64,000 nt of DNA from JBHGAV01 sp041946685. Lineage in GTDB: Bacteria > Acidobacteriota > Terriglobia > Bryobacterales > Bryobacteraceae. Shown one piece after another: positions 25,292 to 33,473 of this stretch. How positions within the stretch are numbered: position 1 is the first letter of the stretch; every line of letters begins with the position of its first letter. The stretch is taken from contig JBHGAV010000012.1 in assembly GCA_041946685.1 (NCBI GenBank), positions 1 through 64,000 on the forward strand. Reading direction: 5' to 3'. The position numbers and the translations under genes were made by a program. A model generated the notes under the pieces. The model saw only the letters and a list, made by a program, of their open reading frames with translations, was not told the DNA's origin and did no database searches.

Positions 25292-26634
25292 ACCTCGCGG
25301 GCTCGATCAGCGGTCTGCTCACGGACCTCTACGAGCTGACCATGGCGGCCGGCTACGTCGAGGCCGGCGTGGCAGAGCACCAGGCGACGTTCGAGCTTAC
25401 AATCCGCCGTCTTCCTCCTTGCCGGAACTATGTGATCGCGGCCGGGCTGGCGCAGGCCGTCGAGTACCTCACCCAGGTGGGGTTCGGCGAGGAGGAGATT
25501 CGCTACCTGCGGTCGCTTCCGCAGTTTGCCAGGAGCCCGGAGAGCTTCTTCGAGAGGCTGCGCCGGTTTCGTTTCAGCGGCGACCTCGCGGGGATGGCGG
25601 AAGGGACGCCCGTATTCGGCGGCGAACCGATTCTGGTCGTTCGGGCGCCACTGATCGAGGCCCAACTGGTTGAAACCTACCTGCTGGCCAGCATCGGCTT
25701 TCAATCCATGGTGGCGAGCAAGGCCTCCCGGGTCGTGCGTGCGGCCGGATCGCGCGCAGTCGTCGAATTCGGCACCCGAAGGGCGCACTCGCCGCAAGCG
25801 GGCGTGCTGGCGGGGCGTGCCGCCTACATCGGCGGCTGCGCCGGCACGAGCAACACCCTGGCAGGCTTTCAATTCGGAATTCCGGTGTACGGTACGGCGG
25901 GCCACTCCTGGGTGCTCGCCTTTCCCGACGAGGCGACCGCATTCCGCCACCTTCAGGGGCTGCTGGGTCAGGCGACGATCTACGTCGTGGACACCTACGA
26001 CACCCTGGAGGGAGTGCGCGCGGCCGCCGCCCTCGGCAAGCCCATGTGGGGCGTCCGGCTGGACAGCGGAGACTTGGTGGAACTCTCCAGGAGGGCGCGG
26101 ACCATTCTGGACTCGGCGGGCCTCAACGAGGCCCGGATCATGGTGACGGGCGACCTGAACGAATACCGGATCCGGGAGCTGGTGGAGGCCGAAGCTCCGA
26201 TCGACGCCTTTGGCGTTGGGACGGAACTGGCGACCTCGTCCGACGCCCCGAACCTGGGGGTCGTCTACAAGCTGGTCGAGCTGGAATCGAACGGCATCCG
26301 GCGCTATACGGCCAAGTTCAGCGAGGACAAGGCGACCTATCCGGGCGCCAAGCAGGTGTTCCGCTACCCCGATCACGACGAGATCGCCTGCGCGTGGGAA
26401 CAGCGTCCCTCGGCTAGCACGCCGCCGCTGCTTCGGCCCGTGCTGAGCCGGGGACGGCTGGTTGAGCCGCTGCCGTCTCCCGGCGAGGCGCGGTCTCATG
26501 CCGCCAAAGCGCTGGAGCAACTCCCACAGGGCCTCCGGCGGCTGGAGGAAGCGGAGGCGTATCGCGTCGAGTACACTCCGGCTTTGCTGGAAGTGGCCGG
26601 GGCGGCGCGCAAGCGCATGGAGGAGGGCCGATGA
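25288..26634 (+). CDS. pncB: Nicotinate phosphoribosyltransferase
   Basis: A 448-residue enzyme that makes nicotinate mononucleotide from nicotinate and PRPP with ATP, the entry step of the Preiss-Handler NAD salvage route. It shows LLTDLYELTMAAGYVEAG, VEFGTRRAHSP (histidine region), GGCAGTSNTLAGFQFGIPVYG, VDTYDTLEGVR and the phosphate-binding region MWGVRLDSGDLVELS. GTG 25288 overlaps the preceding stop, and its own stop overlaps the nicotinamidase start (ATGA), so translation is coupled through both junctions. Confidence 0.95.
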   Translation: MNLAGSISGLLTDLYELTMAAGYVEAGVAEHQATFELTIRRLPPCRNYVIAAGLAQAVEYLTQVGFGEEEIRYLRSLPQFARSPESFFERLRRFRFSGDLAGMAEGTPVFGGEPILVVRAPLIEAQLVETYLLASIGFQSMVASKASRVVRAAGSRAVVEFGTRRAHSPQAGVLAGRAAYIGGCAGTSNTLAGFQFGIPVYGTAGHSWVLAFPDEATAFRHLQGLLGQATIYVVDTYDTLEGVRAAAALGKPMWGVRLDSGDLVELSRRARTILDSAGLNEARIMVTGDLNEYRIRELVEAEAPIDAFGVGTELATSSDAPNLGVVYKLVELESNGIRRYTAKFSEDKATYPGAKQVFRYPDHDEIACAWEQRPSASTPPLLRPVLSRGRLVEPLPSPGEARSHAAKALEQLPQGLRRLEEAEAYRVEYTPALLEVAGAARKRMEEGR

Positions 26635-27170
26635 GCACCGTGTTCTTCGACGTGGACACGCAGCTCGATTTCATGCTCCCGGCGGGCGCGCTCTATGCTC
26701 CCGGCGCGGAGCGCATCATCCCCGCCGTCGCCCGGCTCAGCCGCTGGGCTGCCGAGCACTCCATCCCCGTGGTCTCGACCATGGACGCCCACACCGAGAA
26801 TGATCCCGAGTTTGCCCAGTGGCCGGCGCACTGCGTCGCCGGGACCATCGGCCAGCGCAAGCCCGCGGCGACGCTGACCGGGGACCGGCATCAGATCATC
26901 CTCGAGAAGCAGGCTCTGGATTGCTTCAGCAATCCGGACCTCCCCGGCCTGCTCGAGCGGCTGGGAGCAGACCATTGCGTTGTCTACGGTGTTGTGACCG
27001 AGCACTGCGTTCGTCTGGCGGCGCTCGGCCTGCTTCAGAGGGGCAGGAAGGTGGAAGTTGTCACCGACGCCATCGTGGGTCTGGAGCGGGAGGCCGCCGA
27101 AAGGGCTCTGGCCCAAATCCGGCAACTCGGCGGACGGCTGACGACGGTGGCCAAAGTCTGCGGGGACTAG
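26631..27170 (+). CDS. pncA: Nicotinamidase / isochorismatase-family hydrolase
   Basis: A 179-residue cysteine hydrolase. The catalytic triad is visible as D9 (FFDVDTQLDF), K93 (LEKQALDCF) and C126 (VTEHCVRLAALGL); MDAH (51-54) supplies metal ligands of the nicotinamidase type. Placed directly after pncB, it should deamidate nicotinamide to nicotinate for that enzyme, which is the basis for the pncA name. The 3' end overlaps the convergent rsfS gene by four bases. Confidence 0.88.
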   Translation: MSTVFFDVDTQLDFMLPAGALYAPGAERIIPAVARLSRWAAEHSIPVVSTMDAHTENDPEFAQWPAHCVAGTIGQRKPAATLTGDRHQIILEKQALDCFSNPDLPGLLERLGADHCVVYGVVTEHCVRLAALGLLQRGRKVEVVTDAIVGLEREAAERALAQIRQLGGRLTTVAKVCGD

Positions 27171-27529
27171 GCCGGAGCGACCTCCACGGTCCTGGCCTGC
27201 CGCCAGAGGCGCTCCAGGTCGTAGTAGGCGCGGGCGCGCTCCGAGAAGATGTGGACGATGAAGTCGCCGTAGTCAGCCAGAATCCACTCGGCGTTGTCGT
27301 AGCCTTCCACACTCCTCGGCAGCACCCCCTGTTGCTTGAGTTGCTGCCCGATCTCGTCGCTGATGGCCTGGATCTGGCGGGAGTTCGATCCCGAGCAGAT
27401 CACGAAGTAGTCCGTGAACGAAGTCACCTCGCGCAAGTCGAGGACCAGGATGTCGACGGCCTTCTTGGACTCAGCGGCGCGGACGGCGGAGAGCCATAGC
27501 TCGGTGTCGGTGTCCGCTTTGCGCTTCAG
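27167..27529 (-). CDS. rsfS: Ribosomal silencing factor RsfS, probable CTG start
   Basis: A 120-residue RsfS/Iojap-family protein that binds L14 and blocks 50S-30S joining in poor conditions. The core ILVLDLREVTSFTDYFVICSG with EGYDNAEWILADYGDFIVHIF is diagnostic. No ATG, GTG or TTG occurs in frame upstream of a TTG inside LDLREV, and that TTG would delete the first helix and strand. The only credible start is CTG at 27529, with AGGAG seven bases before it. The first residues would be MKRKADTDTELWLSAVRAAE. It faces hpt head to head across 33 bases. Confidence 0.88.
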   Translation of the reverse strand: MKRKADTDTELWLSAVRAAESKKAVDILVLDLREVTSFTDYFVICSGSNSRQIQAISDEIGQQLKQQGVLPRSVEGYDNAEWILADYGDFIVHIFSERARAYYDLERLWRQARTVEVAPA

Positions 27530-27562
27530 TGGTGTGCTCCTGAGAGGTATCCTACTACAATC

Positions 27563-28078
27563 ATGCGCGTGTTGATAAGCGAGGCCCGGATTCAGGATCG
27601 GATCCGCCAGCTCGGCGCCCAGATCGACGCCGACTACCCCCCGGGCCCCATCTACCTCGTTGCCATCCTGAAAGGCGCGTGCTTCTTCCTGGCCGACCTG
27701 GCACGGGCATTGCCGCGGCCTGCCCGCATCGACTTCATCGGCATCTCCAGCTACGGCAAGGGCAAGACCAGCTCAGGCGAGGTCAAACTGACCAAGGATC
27801 TGGACACCTCGATCGAGGGGGCCGACGTGCTGGTGGTGGAAGACATCGTCGACAGCGGCGTCACGCTCAGCTACCTGATGCACGTGCTCGAGCAGCGCAA
27901 GCCCCGCACGCTGCGTATCGCCGCGCTGCTCGACAAGCCGGAGAGAAGAGTCCGCCCGGTGAAAGTGAGTTATGTCGGTTTCGAGATCCCCGACGAGTTC
28001 GTGGTCGGCTACGGCCTGGATTATGCCGAGGATTACCGCAACCTGCGGGACATCTGCGTGCTCGACCCGTCCGCGTGA
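27563..28078 (+). CDS. hpt: Hypoxanthine phosphoribosyltransferase
   Basis: A 171-residue purine salvage enzyme that converts hypoxanthine or guanine and PRPP to IMP or GMP. The PRPP loop VLVVEDIVDSGVT is at residues 89-101. Other landmarks are YLVAILKGACFFLADLARAL (pyrophosphate region), the flexible loop ISSYGKGKTSSG and the base-binding VGFEIPDEFVVGYGLDY. A TATCCT box at 27548-27553 ends nine bases before the ATG, so the mRNA may be leaderless. The divergent neighbour is rsfS. Confidence 0.95.
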   Translation: MRVLISEARIQDRIRQLGAQIDADYPPGPIYLVAILKGACFFLADLARALPRPARIDFIGISSYGKGKTSSGEVKLTKDLDTSIEGADVLVVEDIVDSGVTLSYLMHVLEQRKPRTLRIAALLDKPERRVRPVKVSYVGFEIPDEFVVGYGLDYAEDYRNLRDICVLDPSA

Positions 28079-28084
28079 ACGCCA

Positions 28085-28102
28085 GCGGGGCGAACTCCCC
28101 GC
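28085..28102 (+). terminator. Hairpin after hpt
   Basis: GCGGGG (28085-28090) and CCCCGC (28097-28102) form a 6-bp GC stem with a 6-base loop seven bases after the hpt stop. There is no T-run, so it is a weak terminator candidate. Confidence 0.3.
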
Positions 28103-28165
28103 CCTGCTGTGGTATCTTCGAAGGATTGAGGCCGGGCGCTCGCCCGTCCGCCGTGAGGTCATTCG

Positions 28166-29074
28166 ATGTCCAAAGAGCAGGAACACTCGTCTTCCAGTCA
28201 GGCTCCCGTCATCGCCGATGGCATGACGCTCGGGGTCGTCGGCGCCGGTGTCATGGGACAGACACTGATTCGAGGCCTTCTGGCTAGCGGGCTCGTCAGC
28301 CGCGAAAGACTCTGGGCCGGAGACAAGAACGGCGCCACTTGCGAGAGCGCCAGCCAGCAACTCGAGATCCCCGTCGAGAGCGACTACCAGAGTCGCGTCG
28401 CCACCTCGGACCTGATCCTGATGTGCGTGAAGCCGGGGGACGCCCCCATCGTGCTGGCCGCGCTTCGCAACGCCGGCCTGCGGCGGGAAACGCTGCTGAT
28501 ATCGATCCTGGCCGGAGTCTCCACGGACCGGATCGAGGCTCTCCTCGGCACGGAGAACCCGGTGGTGCGGGCCATGCCCAACACGCCCTGCATTGTGGGC
28601 GAGGGCATGACCGTGGTCTGCCGCGGCAGGTACGCCTCTAAGACCGATCTGGAGCGCGCCCGGCATGTCTTCGAGGGCGTCGGCAAGTGCCTGCCCGTAG
28701 ACGAGATTCACTTCAACGCCATTACGGCTCTCAGCGGAAGCGGCCCCGGCTATCAGTTCCTGATCATGGAAGCCCTGGCCGATGCCGGCGTCCGCGTGGG
28801 ATTGCCCCGCCAGTTGGCTCTCACCCTGGTGGCGCAGACGGCCCTGGGTGCGGCCAGGATGGTGTTGTCAACCGGCCGACATCCGGCTGCGTTGCGCGAC
28901 GACGTCACCACGCCGGCGGGCTGCACCATCGCCGGCCTGCTCATGCTCGAGGATGGCAGGATACGGTCCGTGCTGGCACGGGCCGTGGAGGAGGCGGCCA
29001 AGGTCGCGGCCCATCTTGGGGCCGCGCCCGCAAAAATCTCGGAGACGGCGGCAGGCCAGCGGGCGGGACACTAA
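28166..29074 (+). CDS. proC: Pyrroline-5-carboxylate reductase
   Basis: A 302-residue NAD(P)H-dependent enzyme that reduces pyrroline-5-carboxylate to proline. It shows LGVVGAGVMGQTLIRGLLAS (nucleotide loop), VVRAMPNTPCIVGEGMT and the C-terminal substrate signature ALSGSGPGYQFLIMEALADA followed by DDVTTPAGCTIAGL. An extra hydrophilic segment of about 20 residues precedes the Rossmann fold. It is 12 bases ahead of rocD, which makes pyrroline-5-carboxylate precursor from ornithine, so the pair forms an ornithine-to-proline route. Confidence 0.94.
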   Translation: MSKEQEHSSSSQAPVIADGMTLGVVGAGVMGQTLIRGLLASGLVSRERLWAGDKNGATCESASQQLEIPVESDYQSRVATSDLILMCVKPGDAPIVLAALRNAGLRRETLLISILAGVSTDRIEALLGTENPVVRAMPNTPCIVGEGMTVVCRGRYASKTDLERARHVFEGVGKCLPVDEIHFNAITALSGSGPGYQFLIMEALADAGVRVGLPRQLALTLVAQTALGAARMVLSTGRHPAALRDDVTTPAGCTIAGLLMLEDGRIRSVLARAVEEAAKVAAHLGAAPAKISETAAGQRAGH

Positions 29075-29086
29075 GAGATCTGCCTC

Positions 29087-30298
29087 ATGCCCGAGAACAA
29101 TGGCCGCGGCCTCGCGGAAGAACTCATCCATCTAGAAGATCGCTGGGGAGCGCACAACTACAGCCCGCTCGACGTGGTCATCGAGCGCGCCTCTGGAGCG
29201 TGGGCCTACGGCGTTGACGGACGGCGCTACCTGGATTGCCTGAGCGCTTACTCGGCACTGAACCAGGGGCACTGCCATCCCCGGATCATCCAGGCGCTCC
29301 AGGAGCAGGCGGCGCGTGCCACGCTGACCAGCCGGGCATTCCGCAATGATCAACTGCCCAGGTTCGTTCAGGAGCTCGCCCAGCTCTGCGGCATGGAAAT
29401 GGTGCTGCCGATGAACACCGGGGCCGAGGCGGTCGAGACGGCCATCAAGGCCGTGCGCCGCTGGGGCTACGCGCACAAGAACATCCCCCATGAACGGGCC
29501 GAGATCATCGTCTGCGAGGACAACTTCCATGGGCGGACCACCACCATCTGCGGCTTCTCCTCCGAGCCTCTCTACCGGGACGGCTTTGGTCCTTTCACCC
29601 CCGGGTTCGTGAGCGTACCGTTCGGAGACGCGCAGGCGCTGGAGCAAGCCATCACCCCCAATACCTGCGCCTTCCTCTTTGAGCCGATCCAGTGCGAGGC
29701 CGGCATACACATCCCGCCGGACGGGTACCTTCAGGAGGTATCGGAAATCTGCCGGCGTGAGCGCGTCCTGATGGCCGCCGACGAGATTCAGACCGGACTC
29801 GGGAGGACGGGCGACCTTTTCGCTTGCCACCACGAAGGGGTCCAGCCCGACGTCTTCATCTTGGGGAAGGCCCTGTCGGGCGGCGTCTACCCGGTGTCCG
29901 CGGTCGTGGCCAGCCAGGAGATCCTGGGTGTCTTTCGCCCCGGCACGCACGGCAGCACGTATGGCGGCAATCCCCTGGCCTGCGCCGTCGCACGGGCCGC
30001 CCTGCGGGTGATCCAGGAAGAGAGGCTGGCGGAGCGGTCGGCGGAACTGGGCAGTTGGTTGCTGTACGAGCTGCGAAAGATCCGCCATCCCCACATCAAG
30101 GAGATCCGCGGGCGGGGTCTGCTGGTCGGCATCGAACTGGTGGTGCCCGCCCGGTCCTACTGCGAGCGGTTGCAGGATCTCGGCCTGCTGTGCAAGGAAA
30201 CGCACGATTACGTCATCCGGCTGGCCCCGCCGCTCGTCATCTCCCGCGAGGACCTCGCCTGGGCGGTCGGCCAGCTCCGGAAAGCGTTCGTCGAGTAG
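29087..30298 (+). CDS. rocD: Ornithine aminotransferase
   Basis: A 403-residue class III PLP aminotransferase. It transfers the delta-amino group of ornithine to 2-oxoglutarate, giving glutamate semialdehyde, which cyclises to pyrroline-5-carboxylate. Family features are GAHNYSPLDVVIERA, CLSAYSALNQGHCHPRI, VLPMNTGAEAVETAIK, the PLP lysine in ILGKALSGGVYPVSA and GSTYGGNPLACAVA. The N-terminal HNYSP/NQGH pattern is typical of ornithine rather than acetylornithine aminotransferases, and adjacency to proC supports this. Confidence 0.92.
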   Translation: MPENNGRGLAEELIHLEDRWGAHNYSPLDVVIERASGAWAYGVDGRRYLDCLSAYSALNQGHCHPRIIQALQEQAARATLTSRAFRNDQLPRFVQELAQLCGMEMVLPMNTGAEAVETAIKAVRRWGYAHKNIPHERAEIIVCEDNFHGRTTTICGFSSEPLYRDGFGPFTPGFVSVPFGDAQALEQAITPNTCAFLFEPIQCEAGIHIPPDGYLQEVSEICRRERVLMAADEIQTGLGRTGDLFACHHEGVQPDVFILGKALSGGVYPVSAVVASQEILGVFRPGTHGSTYGGNPLACAVARAALRVIQEERLAERSAELGSWLLYELRKIRHPHIKEIRGRGLLVGIELVVPARSYCERLQDLGLLCKETHDYVIRLAPPLVISREDLAWAVGQLRKAFVE

Positions 30299-30310
30299 CC
30301 GGTTTCCGCC

Positions 30311-31654
30311 TCAATCCAGTGCGCAATCCACGCAGAGATTCTCGCGTGGATGACCGATGGCTTCCGCCAGATCCTCGATCGTGTTGTACTCCAAGCCCTC
30401 CACTCCGAGGAATCTCGCCCGGTCCTCGATCGCCGGAATCCTGCCGGCCAGCACCTCTCCCTTCTGGGTGGTCTTGCCCCAGCGACAGTGCGATCGCAGT
30501 TCCGGATTGGCGATGCGAAAGTGGATCTCGGCCACTCCCGTGAGCCGCAGTTTTGGCACGAGGTCCGTCTGGGCCTGGGTGCCTCGCACGATGGAGTCGT
30601 CGCATACGGCGACAATCTTGCCCCGGCAGTCCTCGCTGCCGGCCAGCAGTTTGATGTGGGCCTCGCGGTCCCGTTGCTTCTGGTCCTGAGGAATGAAGCT
30701 CCTTCCCGCGTAGGGGTACTTCAGCAGAAGCTCATCGTAGACCGGCAGCCTCTGGATTCGTCCGTCCGAGGCCTGCCGGCAGAACTCCTGGTGATAACCG
30801 ATGGCGTGAAATCGGCCCGAGTCGGGGACGGGAATCACGATGTCCGGAATGAAACCCCGGTCTATGTCCCGCCGTGCCAGGGCGGCGCCCAGCCTCTTTC
30901 TGACCAGGGAGCCTGGCACGCCCTCGAACACGTTGTTGGGAAAGCCGGTGTAGACCCAATAGAAGCTGCATGCCTGGACCCGTTTCACGGGGACCCTGCC
31001 CTTGGTCTCGATCCGGCCGCTCTTCAGCAGCACGATCTCCCCAGGCTCCACGTCCCGCGCCAGCCGGAATCCGAAGTTGGCAAATCCTCCGGATTCGGAG
31101 GCCACAGCGACGGCGCCCTCTTTCTCGCCGAGCACGAGCGGCCAGTGACCTGTGGCGCAACGCGCCGCATACACCCCCTCCTCCGTCAGGATCAACAGCG
31201 AAAAAGCCCCCTCCACTTCTTCGCTCAGCTTCTGAATCCCCTCGACGACACTGCTGCCCTGCGCCACCAGCTTGGTGATGATCTCGATGTCGTCGCCCAC
31301 GGTGAACACGTGTCCGAACCGCTTGAAACGGTCCATGAGCGCGGCCCGGTTGCCGATGTTCCCGGAGAAGCATGCGGACAGCTTCCCCAGCCTCGAATCC
31401 GAGAAGTACGGCTCCCGGACCGCGCCGCAGTATCCGATGCCCTCTGAGCCTTCCATGCCTCCCAGGTCCTGGCTGAAGGTGGGCCGGAAAAGTCCCCTGT
31501 GCGTGCGGATGCGGAACTGGCCGCCGGCCATCGTGGAAAGGCCAGAATAGGCTTCCCCGAGGTGCTGGTGGTAGAACGTCCCTCGAAACAGATCCTCCAA
31601 GAAATTGCCCTGGTAGGAACCAGGATGGATGCTGAGACCGAACAGCCCGGGCAC
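30311..31654 (-). CDS. PurF-like amidophosphoribosyltransferase with degenerate glutaminase domain
   Basis: A 447-residue PurF homologue. The start is GTG 31654, with GGGGAGG six bases upstream. The phosphoribosyltransferase half is intact: VPVPDSGRFHAIGY, the PRPP motif VCDDSIVRGT (about 350-359) and the ending LCVDCAL. The Ntn glutaminase half is not. The N-terminus reads MPGLFGLSI where active PurF has MCG, so the nucleophilic cysteine is proline. The arginine of the HxRY-type motif is gone (GIGYCGAV, 72-79), and the NGN motif is SGN (97-99). The glutamine-binding aspartate may persist (VGDDIEII). I infer no glutamine hydrolysis. It is divergent from a GuaA-like gene that lacks its glutaminase domain altogether. 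It may use free ammonia or have a new role. Confidence 0.82.
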   Translation of the reverse strand: MPGLFGLSIHPGSYQGNFLEDLFRGTFYHQHLGEAYSGLSTMAGGQFRIRTHRGLFRPTFSQDLGGMEGSEGIGYCGAVREPYFSDSRLGKLSACFSGNIGNRAALMDRFKRFGHVFTVGDDIEIITKLVAQGSSVVEGIQKLSEEVEGAFSLLILTEEGVYAARCATGHWPLVLGEKEGAVAVASESGGFANFGFRLARDVEPGEIVLLKSGRIETKGRVPVKRVQACSFYWVYTGFPNNVFEGVPGSLVRKRLGAALARRDIDRGFIPDIVIPVPDSGRFHAIGYHQEFCRQASDGRIQRLPVYDELLLKYPYAGRSFIPQDQKQRDREAHIKLLAGSEDCRGKIVAVCDDSIVRGTQAQTDLVPKLRLTGVAEIHFRIANPELRSHCRWGKTTQKGEVLAGRIPAIEDRARFLGVEGLEYNTIEDLAEAIGHPRENLCVDCALD

Positions 31655-31687
31655 GTGATCCTCCCCTTGATCGAGACCGAAACTGGC

Positions 31688-31741
31688 AGCATACCTCGAT
31701 GGCGGGCCGCTTTTCCAGCGACGCTTGGCCGGATGTATACT
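31688..31741. promoter_or_regulatory. Divergent promoter region between purF-like and guaA-like genes
   Basis: Plus strand: TATACT at 31736-31741 with TTTCCA at 31712-31717 (18-base spacer) reading into the GuaA-like gene. Minus strand: TATGCT (plus-strand positions 31688-31693) reading into the PurF-like gene, with a leader of about 27 bases. The two promoters lie within 55 bases and could be co-regulated. Confidence 0.4.
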
Positions 31742-31765
31742 TGCACCTGAATCAGGAGGAGAGCG

Positions 31766-32731
31766 GTGCCGATTGTCGAGATACCTGCCAAGACGCTGAA
31801 CACCAAGACGTTCATCCAGGAGAAAGTGAAAGAGATCGCGGCCACGGTCGGAGACGGCTCCGCCATCACGGCCCTGTCCGGAGGGGTCGACTCCTCGGTT
31901 GTCACCCTGCTGGGCCACAAGGCCCTGGGGAGGAAGCTGAAGACGTACTTTATCGAAAACGGCCTCATGCGGCAGGACGAGTCCCGCATGGTCGCCCAAT
32001 TGTTCCGCCGTCTTGGAATCCGCGTCGAGATCCTGGATGCGCGGGAGGCCTTCTTCAGTGCCCTGAGAGGACTTCGAGATCCGGAGGAGAAGCGGGAAGC
32101 CATCACCCAGACCTTCTACAAGAAGGTGTTCGGCCAACTCGTCCGCGAGAGCGGGGCTCAGCACCTGTTGCAGGGGACCATTCTCACCGACGTCGAGGAG
32201 ACCGTCGCGGGCGTCAAGCGGCAGCACAACGTCCTTGAGCAGCTCGGCATCGATCCCGCGGAAGCGTACGGCTACAAAGTGATCGAGCCGGTGTTGCAGC
32301 TTCGCAAGGACGGCGTGCGGAAACTGGCCAAGGCGCTCGGACTGCCGGTTTCGCTGTACCGGCGCATGCCGTTTCCCGGCCCGGCGCTGGCCGCCAGGGT
32401 TGTGGGAGAAGCCACCCCCGAGCGGATAGCTCTGGTCAGGAAGGCCACGGCCGTCCTGGAAGGCGAGCTGAAGAACATCAAGGCGTTTCAGTACATGGCG
32501 ATCCTGCACGAAGATCGCTTCCCCGGTATGCGGAACGGGAAGCGCGATTACGGTTTGCAGATCGAAATCAGGTGCTGGAACAGCGTGGATGCGCGGACGG
32601 CCACTCCCGTGTGGCTGCCGCCCCGGAAGCTGCAACGGCTGGCAGCCAGAATCACCAAGGAGGTCGCGGGCGTCGTCAGCGTGACCTACAACATCGCTCC
32701 CAAACCGCCGTCCACGATGGAGGCGGTCTGA
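31766..32731 (+). CDS. Stand-alone GuaA-type ATP-pyrophosphatase
   Basis: A 321-residue protein matching only the synthetase half of GMP synthetase. It has the ATP-pyrophosphatase loop ALSGGVDSSVVTLLG (SGGVDSS at 38-44), YFIENGLMRQDE, GTILTDVEETVAGVKRQHNV and FPGPALAARVVGE, then the dimerisation domain. The class I glutaminase domain (about 190 residues) is absent; the protein starts at GTG 31766 behind AGGAGGAG. The C-terminus is divergent: GMP synthetases end KPPGTIEWE, here KPPSTMEAV, and the usual ADWxRLPY stretch reads ATPVWLPP. A split GuaA occurs in archaea. Here a cell-wide GuaA may exist elsewhere and this may be a paralogue with another substrate, paired with the PurF-like gene. Confidence 0.82.
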   Translation: MPIVEIPAKTLNTKTFIQEKVKEIAATVGDGSAITALSGGVDSSVVTLLGHKALGRKLKTYFIENGLMRQDESRMVAQLFRRLGIRVEILDAREAFFSALRGLRDPEEKREAITQTFYKKVFGQLVRESGAQHLLQGTILTDVEETVAGVKRQHNVLEQLGIDPAEAYGYKVIEPVLQLRKDGVRKLAKALGLPVSLYRRMPFPGPALAARVVGEATPERIALVRKATAVLEGELKNIKAFQYMAILHEDRFPGMRNGKRDYGLQIEIRCWNSVDARTATPVWLPPRKLQRLAARITKEVAGVVSVTYNIAPKPPSTMEAV

Positions 32732-32768
32732 GACGCAATCTCTCCTGACCCGTGGCGCGCCCCTGTAG

Positions 32769-33452
32769 TCACTCGACGCGCCGCGCGGTGACGGCCCACT
32801 GTCCGCCGAGCGGGATTCGCCTGAGCGCGCGCTCGAGACCGGCCGCGCACCGGTAGAACCGCTCCGGCAAGTACAAGTAATAGAGCGTCTGATCCGCGCG
32901 CAGGCCCGCGCCCGCCAGCAGCCGCCGCGCCCGCCAGGCTGTGAGCAGGCGTGCTCCGCGGTCCACCGGCGTCGTGCGGACGATCCACTGCGTCAGCGGG
33001 TTGAAGGGATTGTGCTCGAATATCGCGATCAGTCCACCGGCGCGAGCGACGCGCCGCATCTCCCGCGCCAGGGTCGCCTGCTCCGGCGGCGCCAGGTGGT
33101 GGAAGACGCAGGCCGCCGTCACGAGGTCAAAGCTCGCGTCCGCGTACGGCAGGCACCCCGGATCGTCCTGCCGCCGCACGTCGAGACCCACCGCCGCGGC
33201 CAGCATCTCCGCCGAGGGGTCACAACCCGTCGCCCGCCGCACCTTCCCCGCGCCGCAACGGAGCAACTCGCCCCGCCCGCATCCCACGTCGAGCCATTCC
33301 GCGCCAGCCACGTCGAGCCGCAACCGCTCGATCACCTCCCACTTGCGCCGGTGGAAGAACCCAGCAGAGCCGGCAAACATCTCTCGCGCCGGGTGCCGCA
33401 ACAGCTCGTCATATTGGTGCGCGAAACCGTCGAACTCCACGAACTTGCCCAC
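32769..33452 (-). CDS. Class I SAM-dependent methyltransferase
   Basis: A 227-residue protein with motif I WLDVGCGRGELLRCGAG, an acidic strand ATGCDPSAEML, and LPYADASFDLVTAACVFHHL (motif IV region), as in the UbiE/COQ5-like Methyltransf_11 group. A basic N-terminal segment FFHRRKWEVIERLRL precedes it. The product cannot be assigned to a substrate. It lies after the GuaA-like gene tail to tail and upstream of the glycan region, so a lipid or polyketide-like target is possible but unproven. Confidence 0.8.
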   Translation of the reverse strand: MGKFVEFDGFAHQYDELLRHPAREMFAGSAGFFHRRKWEVIERLRLDVAGAEWLDVGCGRGELLRCGAGKVRRATGCDPSAEMLAAAVGLDVRRQDDPGCLPYADASFDLVTAACVFHHLAPPEQATLAREMRRVARAGGLIAIFEHNPFNPLTQWIVRTTPVDRGARLLTAWRARRLLAGAGLRADQTLYYLYLPERFYRCAAGLERALRRIPLGGQWAVTARRVE

Positions 33453-33473
33453 GAGGATGCTGTCAACCGCGGG

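Noticed and set aside
27556..27561. TACAAT as the -10 of hpt
   Set aside because: It ends one base before the ATG, so transcription would begin inside the codon; TATCCT at 27548-27553 is better placed.
31655..32635. N-terminal extension of the PurF-like frame up to 32635
   Set aside because: It runs antisense through the GuaA-like gene, and a strong GGGGAGG site supports GTG 31654. The extension would not supply a catalytic cysteine either.
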